Shown: positions 24,924-34,829 of the stretch, piece by piece
Layout: each line of letters begins with the position of its first letter
Numbering within the stretch: the stretch's first letter is position 1
Assembly: GCF_041435095.1 (NCBI RefSeq)
Contig: NZ_CP108025.1
Location: 5,022,001-5,086,000, forward strand
DNA length: 64,000 nucleotides
Origin: Kitasatospora sp. NBC_00315
Lineage (GTDB): Bacteria > Actinomycetota > Actinomycetes > Streptomycetales > Streptomycetaceae
Reading direction: 5' to 3'
Position numbers and translations under genes: made by a program
Notes under the pieces: generated by a model
What the model saw: only the letters and a program-made list of their open reading frames with translations
Database searches by the model: none
What the model was told of the DNA's origin: nothing

Positions 24924-25988
24924 ATGGCCCGCATGGTCAACGCAGCGGTCAGTGGTCCGGTTCAGGGCCTCCCCCGGGTTCTCTCCGGCATCCAGCCCAC
25001 GTCGGGCTCGTTCCACCTCGGCAACTACCTCGGCGCGGTGCGCCAGTGGGTCGAGCTGCAGGAGGCCAACGACGCCTTCTACATGGTGGTCGACCTGCAC
25101 GCGATCACCGTCGAGCAGGATCCCGCGACCCTGCGCGCGAACACCCGGATCTCCACCGCCCAGCTGCTCGGGGCGGGCCTGGACCCGGAGCGGTGCACGC
25201 TGTTCGTCCAGTCCCACGTGCCCGAGCACGCCCAGCTCGGCTGGGTGATGAACTGCCTCACCGGCTTCGGCGAGGCCGCCCGGATGACCCAGTTCAAGGA
25301 CAAGTCCGCCAAGCAGGGCAGCGACCGCACCTCGGTCGGCCTGTTCACCTACCCGGTGCTCCAGGTCGCCGACATCCTGCTCTACCAGGCCGACGCCGTC
25401 CCGGTCGGGGAGGACCAGCGCCAGCACCTGGAGCTCACCCGCGACCTCGCCGAGCGCTTCAACACCCGCTTCGCGCCGACCTTCACCATCCCCAAGCCCT
25501 ACATCCTCAAGGAGACGGCCAAGATCCTCGACCTGCAGGACCCGGCCGCCAAGATGAGCAAGTCGGCCTCCTCCGCCAAGGGCCTGGTCAACCTGCTGGA
25601 CGACCCGAAGGTCAGCGCCAAGAAGTTCAAGAGCGCCGTCACCGACACCGGCACCGTCGTCGGCTACGACGAGGAGGAGAAGGCCGGCGTCTCCAACCTG
25701 CTGCGGATCCACTCCGCGCTCAGCGGGCAGAGCATCGACCAGCTGGTCGCGCACTTCGAGGGCAAGATGTACGGCGCCCTGAAGACCGAACTGGCCGAGC
25801 TGTTCACCGAGTGGGTCACGCCCTTCCAGAAGCGCACCCAGGGCTTCCTGGACGATCCGGCCGAGCTCGACCGGGTGCTGGCGGTCGGCGCCGAGAAGGC
25901 CCGCGCGGTGGCCTCCGAGACGCTCGCCTCGGTGTACGACCGGATGGGCTTCCTGAAGCCGGCGGCGCGGCCCGCCGTCGAGCGCTGA
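24924..25988 (+). CDS. trpS: Tryptophan-tRNA ligase
   Basis: A 354-residue class I aminoacyl-tRNA synthetase. The HIGH-type motif is TSGSFHLGNYLGAV and the second signature is K210-M-S-K-S. Between them are YMVVDLHAIT and VGEDQRQHLELTRDLAERFN, characteristic of TrpRS. ATG 24924 and ATG 24933 are both possible starts; neither has a clear ribosome binding site, and the difference is three residues. Its TGA overlaps the ATG of the next gene (TGATG), indicating translational coupling. Confidence 0.96.
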   Translation: MARMVNAAVSGPVQGLPRVLSGIQPTSGSFHLGNYLGAVRQWVELQEANDAFYMVVDLHAITVEQDPATLRANTRISTAQLLGAGLDPERCTLFVQSHVPEHAQLGWVMNCLTGFGEAARMTQFKDKSAKQGSDRTSVGLFTYPVLQVADILLYQADAVPVGEDQRQHLELTRDLAERFNTRFAPTFTIPKPYILKETAKILDLQDPAAKMSKSASSAKGLVNLLDDPKVSAKKFKSAVTDTGTVVGYDEEEKAGVSNLLRIHSALSGQSIDQLVAHFEGKMYGALKTELAELFTEWVTPFQKRTQGFLDDPAELDRVLAVGAEKARAVASETLASVYDRMGFLKPAARPAVER

Positions 25989-26563
25989 TGCCGCTGACGA
26001 CCCCTCCCGACGGCGGCTCCCCCCAGGGGGCCGCCGCCGTCGGGCCGTCCTTGACCATCGGGGTCGCGGTGAGCGTTCCGGAGCCGTTCGGCTCCGAGAT
26101 CCAGGACGCGCGTGCCGGGCACGGTGACCCGCAGGCCCGGTCCATACCGACGCACGTGACGCTGCTGCCGCCCACCGAGGTGCCGGCCGGCCGGCTGGCG
26201 GCGGTGGAGGAGCACCTGGCCGCGGTGGCCCGCTCGCACGAGCCGTTCCCCATGCTGTTGCAGGGCAGCGGCACCTTCCGTCCGCTCTCCCCGGTGGTCT
26301 ACGTCCGGGTCGATGAGGGCGCGCACGAGTGCCGGCTGCTGGAGGCCGCCGTCCGCTCGGGACCGCTGGCCCGGGAGCTGGCCTTTCCGTACCACCCGCA
26401 CGTCACGGTGGCCCACGGTCTGGCCGAGGACGTCCTCGACGAGGCGTACGAGAAAGCCAGGGCCTATCGTGCGGCCTTTACCGTCACCGGGTTCACGCTT
26501 TCCCGTTTCGATGCCGACGAGGTCTGGCGGCCCTGCCGCTCCTACGCATTCGGAGCCGGCTGA
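25988..26563 (+). CDS. 2'-5' RNA ligase / 2H phosphoesterase family protein
   Basis: A 191-residue 2H phosphoesterase-like protein. The two histidine motifs that define the fold are PTHVTLLPP (about residue 56) and YHPHVTVAHG (about residue 139), each H-x-T. Members hydrolyse or ligate 2',3'-cyclic or 2',5' RNA bonds; the substrate of this type is unknown. ATG 25988 shares one base with the trpS stop (TGATG), so translation is coupled to trpS. A Pro/Gly-rich N-terminal tail of about 20 residues precedes the domain. Pairing of an RNA-end enzyme with a tRNA synthetase is suggestive of tRNA quality control, but that is only inference. Confidence 0.8.
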   Translation: MPLTTPPDGGSPQGAAAVGPSLTIGVAVSVPEPFGSEIQDARAGHGDPQARSIPTHVTLLPPTEVPAGRLAAVEEHLAAVARSHEPFPMLLQGSGTFRPLSPVVYVRVDEGAHECRLLEAAVRSGPLARELAFPYHPHVTVAHGLAEDVLDEAYEKARAYRAAFTVTGFTLSRFDADEVWRPCRSYAFGAG

Positions 26564-26683
26564 CGGTTCGGGCACTTCTCATGCACTCTCTATTCATTCG
26601 GACATCATGTGTCGGCTACTGTGGGGCCGTCCTGATCGTGGGGGGTTCGCGTGGTCAAGGCCTGAAACGTCCTGGAGAGCCGA

Positions 26684-28603
26684 ATGAGCCGTTGGGCCCG
26701 CCGCGCCCTGAGAGCCCCCGCGCGGATATCGCGCACCCTGCGGAGCGGTGTGCGCGCCGGTACCGGCCGTACGGCGCCCGTGGCGCCGCCCCCGGCGCCC
26801 GCGGCCCCTGCGGCCCCGCCGACCCCCGAGGAGCTCCGGTACGGCCGCGAGGAGGAGCTGCTGGCGCGGTTCCCCGGTTTCGTCCGTCACCAGGGGCTGC
26901 TGGCACAGGTCCGCGACGACCTCCTCTCGGGTGACGCCTTCCTGCTCAACTTCACCCGTGCGGCCGAAGCCCTCACCGCGGCCGACGTGCCCTTCGCCCC
27001 GTTGCCGGACGGCCGCCCGCGGCTGCGGCTGGCGATCACGCCCGGTGACCGTCCGGCCGTGCTGGCCGCGCTGGCCGAGGCCTTCGCCGGGCAGCCGGTC
27101 TACGCCGACCTGCTCGGCCACGACGTGACCCTGGGGACCGCCCTGGCGGAGGAGCTGCCCGCCGCGGTGGCCGCCCTGGAGTACCGGCCGGAGCCGGAAC
27201 CCGTCCCCGGCGCCGAGGTGCGGGGCGAGTCCGTCCCCGAACTCGACGAGGCGGACCGGGAACCGCGGCTCAAGGTGAAGGGTGTGCGGATCTACCTGCC
27301 GGTCGTGACCGTCGGCGGCACGCTCGGGTACGCGGCGGAGCACGGGTGCGACCTGGAGTTCTGGGACTCCGCGGAGCCGTCCAGGGGAGCGATCGCGTCG
27401 ATCGCGGAGACCCCGTACGGCTGGTGGGTGCCGTCCCTGGAGCCGGTCGGTACGATCCGGATCGCCGGCCGGGAGTACCCGACCGCCGAGGCCTTCACCC
27501 GGGCCCGGCCGGAGGACGTCACCTTCCCGGTCGACGCGGTGGTCACCTGGGTGGACGACAGCGACGCCGACTGGCGCGGCCGCCGTGACCGGGCCCGCGC
27601 CGCGCGCTGCGGACGGCCCTCGACCGGCGAGGGCGACGGCGACGTCCGCTTCCGCAACCGGGACGAGCTGCGCTACTGCCTGCGGTCGATCGCGATGTAC
27701 GCACCCTGGATCCGGCACGTCTTCCTGGTGACCGACGACCAGACGCCGAGCTGGCTGGAGAGCGGGCATCCCGGTGTCACCGTCGTGCCGCACCGCGAGC
27801 TGTTCGCGGACCGGGCGGCCCTGCCGGTGTTCAACTCGCACGCGATCGAGACCCAGCTGCACCGGATCCCCGGGCTCGCCGAGCACTTCCTCTACTTCAA
27901 CGACGACGTCTTCCTGGCCCGGCCGGTCGGCCCGGAGCTGTTCTTCCTCGGCAGCGGCGTCTCCCGGTTCGTGATGGACGAACGGATCATCCCGCCCGGC
28001 GGCGCCGAGGAGGGCGAGAGCGAGTACGTCGCCTCGCAGAAGACCACCCGGGACCTGCTGGAGCGCGAGTACGGCCGGACCACCACCCAGGTGCTCAGCC
28101 ACGTGCCGCACGCCCTGCGGCGCAGCCTGCTGGCCTCGCTCGACGAGAGCTTCGGCGAGGCACTGGCCCGCACCGCGCGCTCGGTCTTCCGTTCGGGGGA
28201 GGACGTCGCACCGATCACACTGGCGGCGCACGCGGGCTACATGTCCGGTCGCTCCGTCCGGGGCCGGATCGACCACCGGCACATCGACGTCGACAGCCGG
28301 GACTCGCTGGCCGAGCTGCCCGAGTTGCTGGCGACCCGGTCGACCGACGTCTTCTGCCTGAACGACGGCGTCATCGACGGGGTGCCCGGACCGGAGCAGG
28401 ACGCCCTGGTCCGGGGCTTCCTCCAGGGCTACTTCCCGGTGCCCGGTCCTTTCGAGCGGGCGGACGCACCGCCCGAGCCGGTCCGTGCGCCGGGTTCGGC
28501 CGACGCGGGCGTGGAAGCGCCGGATTCGGCCGACGTGGGCCTCGCGGGGCCGGGCTCGGACGACGACCGGCCGGGTGGGCCGGCAAACGACGATCGGGCC
28601 TGA
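26684..28603 (+). CDS. Stealth family sugar-phosphotransferase
   Basis: A 639-residue Stealth protein, a family related to GlcNAc-1-phosphotransferase that links sugars through phosphodiesters in capsules and other surface polymers. Conserved regions in order: VDAVVTWVDDSDADW at about 283 (CR1), RFRNRDELRYCLRSI with FLVTDDQTPSWL (CR2), HFLYFNDDVFLARPV, then HVPHALRRSLL (CR3) and a C-terminal CR4-like stretch. A proline-rich N-terminal tail and a repetitive C-terminal tail of about 50 residues (alternating PDSADV- and PGSDD-like pieces) flank the domain. ATG 26684 follows GGAGAG; TACTGT at 26617-26622 is a likely -10. It begins a group of envelope-polymer genes. Confidence 0.88.
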   Translation: MSRWARRALRAPARISRTLRSGVRAGTGRTAPVAPPPAPAAPAAPPTPEELRYGREEELLARFPGFVRHQGLLAQVRDDLLSGDAFLLNFTRAAEALTAADVPFAPLPDGRPRLRLAITPGDRPAVLAALAEAFAGQPVYADLLGHDVTLGTALAEELPAAVAALEYRPEPEPVPGAEVRGESVPELDEADREPRLKVKGVRIYLPVVTVGGTLGYAAEHGCDLEFWDSAEPSRGAIASIAETPYGWWVPSLEPVGTIRIAGREYPTAEAFTRARPEDVTFPVDAVVTWVDDSDADWRGRRDRARAARCGRPSTGEGDGDVRFRNRDELRYCLRSIAMYAPWIRHVFLVTDDQTPSWLESGHPGVTVVPHRELFADRAALPVFNSHAIETQLHRIPGLAEHFLYFNDDVFLARPVGPELFFLGSGVSRFVMDERIIPPGGAEEGESEYVASQKTTRDLLEREYGRTTTQVLSHVPHALRRSLLASLDESFGEALARTARSVFRSGEDVAPITLAAHAGYMSGRSVRGRIDHRHIDVDSRDSLAELPELLATRSTDVFCLNDGVIDGVPGPEQDALVRGFLQGYFPVPGPFERADAPPEPVRAPGSADAGVEAPDSADVGLAGPGSDDDRPGGPANDDRA

Positions 28604-28768
28604 CCGGGTCGCCGCCGGTTTCCGTCGAAAAGGTGCGGGGCCGGGCTTTACGCGCCTTTGTTCGGCGTGCCCGGCCGTAATCCGCTCCGCGCCGGTCCGG
28701 TCCGGAATGCACCGGGGTAATTCGTGGCCGATCCGACGACTTCGCCCGAAAACGGCCGGGCCGTCATG

Positions 28769-28831
28769 CGGAGCGTGGAGCACCGGCGCCCGGCACGTAC
28801 CACGTGCCGGGCGCCGGTGCTCCACGCTCCG
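28769..28831. terminator. Perfect 30-bp hairpin between convergent genes
   Basis: Arms 28769-28798 and 28802-28831 are exact reverse complements beginning CGGAGCGTGGAGC, with a 3-nt loop. It separates the Stealth gene from the convergent glycerophosphotransferase gene ending at 28861 and probably terminates both. It is the longest perfect stem in the window. Confidence 0.92.
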
Positions 28832-28860
28832 CTGCTCCGTCGGCCCGGGGCCGACGTCCG

Positions 28861-31800
28861 TCAGTGACCCAGCAGCCCGTCCACCACGCGCGCGGTGGCC
28901 CCGCCGTCGTCCAGGTCGCAGTACGCCTCCCGGAAGGCCGCGTACTGCTGCTCGTGCTCGGCCGCGATCTCGTCGACCCGGCCCAGGGCGGCGACCAGCT
29001 CCTCGGAGCTGCCGAGCAGCGGGCCGGGCGCCTCCGCCTCCAGGTCGAGGCTGAAGCCGCGCAGGTTGTCGCGGTAGTGCGCCAGGTCGTGGGTGAAGAA
29101 GAGGATCGGCTTGCCGGTGCCGGCGAAGTCGAACACCGAGGACGAGTAGTCGGCGACCAGGACGTCCGCGACGAGCAGCAGCTCGGCCATGTCGGGGTAG
29201 CTGCCGACGTCCCAGACGTAGCCGTCGCCGGCCCCGGGGATCTGGCCGCACATCAGGTGGTGGCCGCGGACCAGCAGCACCTGGTCCTCGCCCAGCGCCG
29301 CGCGGGCGGCGTCGAGGTCGATCCGCAGGTCGAGCTGGTAGCCGCCGTTGGGCCGGCGGCGGTCCTCGCGGAAGGTCGGCGCGTAGAGCACCACCTTCTT
29401 GCCCTGCGGCAGGCCCAGCCGCTCCCTGACCTGGTCCGCGGTCTTGTCCCGGTCGGCCGCGTACAGCAGGTCGTTGCGCGGGGAGCCGGTCTCCAGGATC
29501 TCGCCCTCGTAGGCGAACGCCCGGCGCAGCACCGGCGTCGAGAAGCGGTTGCCCGAGACCAGCTGGGTCCACTGCGCGACCTCGCGGTCGAGCTCCTTGA
29601 GGTAGTTGGCGTCGGTGAACCAGATCTTCTCGAAGTCGTGGCCGATCTGCTTCAGCGGGGTGCCCGTCCAGGTCTGCAGTATCACCTGGCCGGGCCGCCG
29701 GGTGAAGAAGTCCGGCAGGTGCCCGCTGGTCACGATGTACTTGGCGGTGGCCAGCGCCTCGAACCACTCGGGGCTCCACTGGCGCAGCGCGTGGGCCGTC
29801 TGCGGCAGCTCGGCCTGAAGGTCGTCGACGCCCCACAGGTGCTCCAGCGGCAGGCCGCGGCGCACCAGCTCGGCGTGGATCGCCCGGGGCGAGTCCGCGT
29901 ACTGCCCGCCCGCGGCGACGTGGTAGAACACGGCGTCCCGGACGGCGCGCTGCTGGGCGGCCGGGTAGTCGACCGAGCGCATCTGGCGCTGGCGGTAGCC
30001 ACTGCGCTCCTCGGGCAGCAGCACCGAGTGCGACTCCAGCGACAGTCCGTCGAAGTCGCGCCGCTCCAGCGTGATGCGCTTGCCGCGGGACTCCACCTCG
30101 ACCGGGAGGGCGCCCCAGCAGTCCGGCGCGACCAGGGCCCGCGGCCATTCGGCCGACAGGTCGCCGGCCGGGCGGAAGAAGACCTCCCAGGTGCCCTGGG
30201 CGAGCGGCACCCGCCCGGCGAACGAGGCGGTCGGGACGGTCGGGAGGGCGGTCCGGAAGCCGCCGTCGGCGATCTCGACCGGGTAGCTGTGCTCCTCCTC
30301 GCGCCACAGGTGGCGCACCACCAGCTCGTAGCGGTGGTTGCCGGGCAGCGGGAAGCTGCCGCTGAGCAGGAAGCCGTCCTCGCCCCGGGCGGTGACGCTC
30401 TTCACCACGGGCTGCAGCACCTGGTCGCAGAACTGCAGGAACCCTATCGGCGAGGGCTTGGAGTACAGCGCGCGGCGCTGCTCGGGGGCGGCCGCCGGGT
30501 TCAGCGCGAGGTCGAGCTGCTCGGGCGCTGTGCGGTCGTCCAGCGCCACCGGCACGGTGCTGCCGTCGGTGAGCAGCAGCGCGGTGTCCCAGCGGTCCCT
30601 GGTGCGCTCCTCGGCGAGCGGGTCCAGCGCGGCCCAGGCCTCGCGGACCTCGGTCAGCTCGGCCACCGGGAAGGACGTGGTGAACGGCTGGGCCAGACCG
30701 GCCGGTACGCCGAGCTCCAGCGGGTAGGTCAGGGTCCGGTCCGACTCGACGTGGGTGAGCCGCAGCTGGGCGCCGGCCAGGTCGGGCCCGGAGCGGGCGC
30801 TGCCGACGACCTCGACCTGTCCGCCGGCCGCGGCCAGCCCGGTCACCCGGGCCCGGACGTGCTCGACCCGCAGGTAGACGAAGTTGTCCTTGACCCACGG
30901 CACCACCCGGACGTCGTCCTCCACCCAGTGCGCGGGCAGGTACGCGGCGGTGTCGCTCCAGCCGGCCGAGATCCGGCCCTTGTAGACGCCGCCCTTGCCG
31001 GCCCCGGCGATGAGCACCCGCCAGTTGCCGTCCTTCCACTTGCCCCGGTGCTTGAGCCGCTTGGGGTCGATGGAGGCGGCGAAGCCCGCCCAGTCGCAGC
31101 TGTAGAGGTCGTGCGGGGAGCTGGCGGTGGCCTCCGGGCTGTACTGCGCCCTGGTCGGTACGGCGAGCACCCGGCGGCCCTTGGCCTCGCGCAGGATGAT
31201 CACCTTGACCATGTCGTGCCGGTTCTCGGCGCCCAGGTGCTCGGGGAAGGCGTGCCCGTTCAGCTCCAGCCGGCCGTCCACCCAGGCGGTGTCGTACAGC
31301 CGGCTGCGCATGACCAGCGAGTTCTCCAGGCGCAGCACCTCGGCGGGCACGCTCTTGCGACCGCCGCGCAGGAACGGGTAGTCCGCGTAGGGGCGCAGCA
31401 GCCCGCGGGCGGGCGCCGCGCCGTTGCTCTTGCCCTCGAACTTCATCTGCTCGACGAACTCGTCCATCCGGCCCTGCAGGGTCAGGTGGTACTTGAGCCG
31501 GAGCGGGGCGCGGAGCTTGCGGACCTTCTCCGGGCCGATCGCGCGCAGCAGCCGGCTGACGCTGTCGCGGTAGGCGTCGCGGTAGTCCTGGTCGGCCTCG
31601 ACCACGGACCAGAAGAACATCGGGATCTCCTCGACGAGGGTGTTCTCGTCGTAGGAGTCGAGGTACGCGGCGAAGCGCGGCTCGGTCTGCCGCTGGAGCC
31701 ACGCGCGGACCAGCTCGACCGACTTGACGCGGTCGATCAGGCCCTTGGGGTTGGTGCGCATCTGGGTGATCGACATCTCGCCGACCTCCCGCTCGCGCCA

Positions 31801-32424
31801 GTGGTAGATCGGCTCGGCGAGCACGTCCACGCTGCGGGCGAGGTAGTGGTGGGGCACGCTGACCGGGGCGTCCTCGTACAGGATGCCCTCGGGGTAGAGC
31901 AGGTCCGCCGCGTCGAAGAACGACCGGCGGTACACCTTGTTCCACGCGGTGCGGTCGGTGACCAGCGCCGGGATCTCGGTGATGTGGGTCTTGAGGCGGG
32001 TCTCCTTGAACGGCTTCAGGTGCCCGGTCGACGCGTAGTAGCCGACCGCGCGGAAGCGCAGCACGTTGCCGGTGACGAAGTCGGAGCCGGTCTCCTCGAG
32101 CGTGTTGATCATCAGCTCGTAGGCGCTCGGCGGCATCGAGTCGTCACTGTCGACGAAGCAGAGGAACTCGGTGCCCTCGGTGAGGTTCCGGATACCGGTG
32201 TTGCGGGCCGCGCCGAGGCCCTTGTTCACCTGCTGGACGAGCCGGAAACGGGAGTCCGTGGCCGCGTAGGCCTTGGCAAGGGCCGCGCTGCCGTCCTTGG
32301 AGCCGTCGTCGACCATGACGACCTCGAAGTCCTCGAAGGTCTGGGCGGCGATCGAGTCGAGGCATTCCACGAGGTAACGCTCGACGTTGTAGATCGGGAC
32401 GACGATGGAGAGGCGGGGAGCCAT
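28861..32424 (-). CDS. Bifunctional GT2 glycosyltransferase / CDP-glycerol glycerophosphotransferase
   Basis: A 1187-residue two-domain protein. The N-terminal 250 residues are a family 2 glycosyltransferase (LSIVVPIYNVERYLVECLDS; the DxD-type motif FVDSDDSM). A middle region with β-rich repeats follows, and the C-terminal 380 residues are a CDP-glycerol:glycerophosphate glycerophosphotransferase (TWTGTPLKQIGHDFE, LYAPTFREDRR, VRGHHLM, ADVLVADYSSSVFDFA). Such proteins build or decorate poly(glycerol-phosphate) wall teichoic acids at the cytoplasmic face of the membrane. ATG 32424 starts the catalytic fold directly; an in-frame GTG at 32484 is possible. It is divergent from the GT2 gene at 32647. 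TarG/TarH exporter genes are not in the window, so the polymer's export route is unknown. Confidence 0.9.
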   Translation of the reverse strand: MAPRLSIVVPIYNVERYLVECLDSIAAQTFEDFEVVMVDDGSKDGSAALAKAYAATDSRFRLVQQVNKGLGAARNTGIRNLTEGTEFLCFVDSDDSMPPSAYELMINTLEETGSDFVTGNVLRFRAVGYYASTGHLKPFKETRLKTHITEIPALVTDRTAWNKVYRRSFFDAADLLYPEGILYEDAPVSVPHHYLARSVDVLAEPIYHWREREVGEMSITQMRTNPKGLIDRVKSVELVRAWLQRQTEPRFAAYLDSYDENTLVEEIPMFFWSVVEADQDYRDAYRDSVSRLLRAIGPEKVRKLRAPLRLKYHLTLQGRMDEFVEQMKFEGKSNGAAPARGLLRPYADYPFLRGGRKSVPAEVLRLENSLVMRSRLYDTAWVDGRLELNGHAFPEHLGAENRHDMVKVIILREAKGRRVLAVPTRAQYSPEATASSPHDLYSCDWAGFAASIDPKRLKHRGKWKDGNWRVLIAGAGKGGVYKGRISAGWSDTAAYLPAHWVEDDVRVVPWVKDNFVYLRVEHVRARVTGLAAAGGQVEVVGSARSGPDLAGAQLRLTHVESDRTLTYPLELGVPAGLAQPFTTSFPVAELTEVREAWAALDPLAEERTRDRWDTALLLTDGSTVPVALDDRTAPEQLDLALNPAAAPEQRRALYSKPSPIGFLQFCDQVLQPVVKSVTARGEDGFLLSGSFPLPGNHRYELVVRHLWREEEHSYPVEIADGGFRTALPTVPTASFAGRVPLAQGTWEVFFRPAGDLSAEWPRALVAPDCWGALPVEVESRGKRITLERRDFDGLSLESHSVLLPEERSGYRQRQMRSVDYPAAQQRAVRDAVFYHVAAGGQYADSPRAIHAELVRRGLPLEHLWGVDDLQAELPQTAHALRQWSPEWFEALATAKYIVTSGHLPDFFTRRPGQVILQTWTGTPLKQIGHDFEKIWFTDANYLKELDREVAQWTQLVSGNRFSTPVLRRAFAYEGEILETGSPRNDLLYAADRDKTADQVRERLGLPQGKKVVLYAPTFREDRRRPNGGYQLDLRIDLDAARAALGEDQVLLVRGHHLMCGQIPGAGDGYVWDVGSYPDMAELLLVADVLVADYSSSVFDFAGTGKPILFFTHDLAHYRDNLRGFSLDLEAEAPGPLLGSSEELVAALGRVDEIAAEHEQQYAAFREAYCDLDDGGATARVVDGLLGH

Positions 32425-32646
32425 CTGCTGCGCGGGCCTTTCGGTGGGGGAGGAAACGCGACCGGCCCAGCGGGCACTGGTCACGGCTTAGTCCGGCTGC
32501 ACACGTGCCCCGATCCTACCGTCCGCCCCCCGCGACCCCGGTGGCCCGACGCTCCGCCACCCGCTCCGGGCTGCGGCGGGCGGCTTCGCGCACCCGTGGC
32601 ACTGCCCTCGTTCCCGCTCGGCCGCCACTGCTGGGATGATGGTCCG

Positions 32647-33648
32647 ATGCCCCGTTTCAGTGTCATCGTGCCCGTGTACAAGGTGCAGGACTACCTCGCC
32701 GAGTGCCTCGACTCGGTGCTGGGCCAGTCCTGCGCGGACTTCGAACTGATCGCGGTGGACGACCGCTCCCCGGACGGCTGCGGCGCGATCCTCGACCGGG
32801 CCGCCCTGGGCGACGAGCGGGTGCGGGTCGTCCACCTGCCGCAGAACGTGGGCCTGGGCCGCGCCCGCAACGCGGGGCTGGAGCGCGCCACCGGCGAGTA
32901 CGTGCTCTTCCTGGACAGCGACGACACCCTGACCCCGGGACTGCTGCAGGCCGTCCACGACCGCCTGCGCGAGGGGGGTGATCCGGACGTCCTCGTCCAC
33001 GACTACGCCCGGACGTACCCCGACGGCCGGGAGGTGCGGGCGGACTCGGCCGCCGTGTTCGGCCGCTCCGGCCCCGCGGTCTTCGACCTCGACCAGCGTC
33101 CCGACCTGCTCGAACTGCTCCAGGTGGTGTGGAACAAGGCCTACCGCCGCGACTTCGTCACCGAGCAGGGCCTGACCTTCCCGGCCGGGTACTACGAGGA
33201 CACCCCCTGGACCTACCCGGCGCTGCTCTCGGCGGCCCGGATCACCCTGCTCGACCGGGTCGGCGTGCACTACCGCCAGCGCGAGGAGGGCGGCAACATC
33301 CTCGCCACCCCGAGCCGCAAGCACTTCGACGTCTTCGGCCAGTACGACCTCGTGTTCGCCTTCCTGGACCGCCGCCCCGACCTGGAGCGCTGGCGGCCGG
33401 TGGTCTACGGCCGGATGCTGCACCACCTCAACACCGTGGTCACCCGGCCCGGCCGGATCCCGCCGGGCGATCGCCGGGAGTACTTCCGGCGGGCCGCCGA
33501 GCACTGTGCGCGGCTGCGCCCGGCCGGCTACCGGCCGCCGGCCGGTGCGGCCGGGGTGCGGACCGAACTGCTCAGCCAGGGGCGCTACACCTCGTACCAG
33601 GCCGTCCGGGCGCTCGCCCGTACCCGCAGGCTGGTGGTCCGGGGCTGA
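32647..33648 (+). CDS. Family 2 glycosyltransferase
   Basis: A 333-residue GT2 enzyme. The nucleotide-sugar pocket is FSVIVPVYKVQDYLAECLDS, with acidic FELIAVDDRSPDG and the metal-binding FLDSDDTLTPG. VGLGRARNAGLERATGEYV is the usual fold core. Its N-terminal 100 residues resemble the GT2 half of the large protein encoded divergently upstream, suggesting duplication. The C-terminal third is shorter and lacks the glycerophosphotransferase domain. ATG 32647 starts the fold at once; GATGAT at about 32635 could be a -10 for a near-leaderless mRNA. Donor and acceptor cannot be told from sequence. Confidence 0.88.
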   Translation: MPRFSVIVPVYKVQDYLAECLDSVLGQSCADFELIAVDDRSPDGCGAILDRAALGDERVRVVHLPQNVGLGRARNAGLERATGEYVLFLDSDDTLTPGLLQAVHDRLREGGDPDVLVHDYARTYPDGREVRADSAAVFGRSGPAVFDLDQRPDLLELLQVVWNKAYRRDFVTEQGLTFPAGYYEDTPWTYPALLSAARITLLDRVGVHYRQREEGGNILATPSRKHFDVFGQYDLVFAFLDRRPDLERWRPVVYGRMLHHLNTVVTRPGRIPPGDRREYFRRAAEHCARLRPAGYRPPAGAAGVRTELLSQGRYTSYQAVRALARTRRLVVRG

Positions 33649-33776
33649 CCGGGCCACCGGCCGGGGCGCCTGAGCCGATCGGATCGGCAGGGCCGGTATA
33701 ACGGGACGAATCGCCGGTTCCCGGCCCGCCCCGGCCCTGCGGGCGGCCCGGCCCGACCCGAGGGCAGGGGCCCGTC

Positions 33777-34691
33777 GTGGACTTCCTCACCCGCCTGCCG
33801 GTGGTCGGCCCGCTCGTCGCCCGGGTGCTTCGCAGCAGGCCCTACCGGGTCTACGAGCACTTCACCGCGGTACGCGCCAACCGGCTGGCCGGCGCGGTCA
33901 CCTTCTTCGGGTTCCTGGCGTTGTTCCCGCTGCTCACGGTGGCCCTGGCGATCGCCGTCAGGACCCTCTCGGACAGCCGGGTGGCCGAACTCCAGAAGCG
34001 CATCGCCGACCAGCTGCCCGGCCTCTCCGACTCCCTGGACCTCAACTCGCTGATCGCCAACGCCGGGACGCTCGGCCTGGTCAGCGGCGTCCTGCTGCTG
34101 CTCTCGGGTCTCGGCTGGGTCGACACCATGCGCAGCTCGATCCGGGACATCTGGATGCTGCCGCAGGAGCCCGGGAACCCGGTGCTGCACAAGGCGTGGG
34201 ACTGCCTGGTGCTGTTCGGGCTCGGCCTGGTCAGCCTGGTCTCGCTGGGCGCCTCGGCGGCCGGCACCACGCTCGCCGGGCGGCTGGCCGACGCGGTCGG
34301 ACTGGACCGCAACGGCCCGGGCGGCTATCTGTTCAGCGCCGTCGGCCTGCTGATCGCCGTCGTCTCCGACATGGTGCTGTTCGCCTACCTGCTGGCGCCG
34401 TTCCCGAGGATCACCGGCCAGAGCCGGCGCAGCCTGGTCCAGGGCGCGCTGATGGGCGCGGTGGGCTTCGAGCTGCTCAAGCTGCTGCTCGCCTCCTATC
34501 TCGGCTCGGTGGCCGGCCGCAGCCTGTACGGCGCCTTCGGCGTCCCGGTGGCCCTGCTGCTCTGGATCAACTTCGTCTCCCGGCTGCTGATGTACTGCGT
34601 CTCCTGGACGGCGCTGGCGGACCCGGAGGCGGCCCGCGAGCGGGCCCGGGACCAGGCACGACGCGTCCTGAATGCGCCGGAGGGCGAATAG
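33777..34691 (+). CDS. YihY/BrkB-type integral membrane protein
   Basis: A 304-residue inner-membrane protein with about six hydrophobic segments, beginning RLAGAVTFFGFLALFPLLTV and ending LLLWINFVSRLLMYCVSW. The FFGFLALFPL and YGAFGVPVALLLWI stretches fit the YihY/BrkB family, once called ribonuclease BN and now treated as a membrane protein of unclear function. GTG 33777 follows GCAGGGG. TATAAC at 33697-33702 is a likely -10. As I recall, the equivalent gene sits near SCO4848 in S. coelicolor. A small hairpin follows the stop. Confidence 0.88.
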   Translation: MDFLTRLPVVGPLVARVLRSRPYRVYEHFTAVRANRLAGAVTFFGFLALFPLLTVALAIAVRTLSDSRVAELQKRIADQLPGLSDSLDLNSLIANAGTLGLVSGVLLLLSGLGWVDTMRSSIRDIWMLPQEPGNPVLHKAWDCLVLFGLGLVSLVSLGASAAGTTLAGRLADAVGLDRNGPGGYLFSAVGLLIAVVSDMVLFAYLLAPFPRITGQSRRSLVQGALMGAVGFELLKLLLASYLGSVAGRSLYGAFGVPVALLLWINFVSRLLMYCVSWTALADPEAARERARDQARRVLNAPEGE

Positions 34692-34704
34692 CCGCAGAAT
34701 TGCC

Positions 34705-34726
34705 GGAGGGTTTGACCGAACCCTCC
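34705..34726 (+). terminator. Small hairpin after the YihY gene
   Basis: GGAGGGTT at 34705-34712 and AACCCTCC at 34719-34726 form a perfect 8-bp stem with a 6-nt loop, 14 bp after the YihY stop. Confidence 0.6.
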
Positions 34727-34829
34727 CCGCCTTCGAACAAAGTGACTAAGCTCACAGCTCTCTATCAGCCTCAGCGTCAGCCGGAAGCAGCGGCCACCGC
34801 CGCTCGCCCGCAGACACCTGGAGATGCCC

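Noticed and set aside
28804..33648. A 1614-codon plus-strand frame over the glycerophosphotransferase gene
   Set aside because: Antisense shadow of the real minus-strand gene; only the end from ATG 32647 is a genuine GT2 gene.
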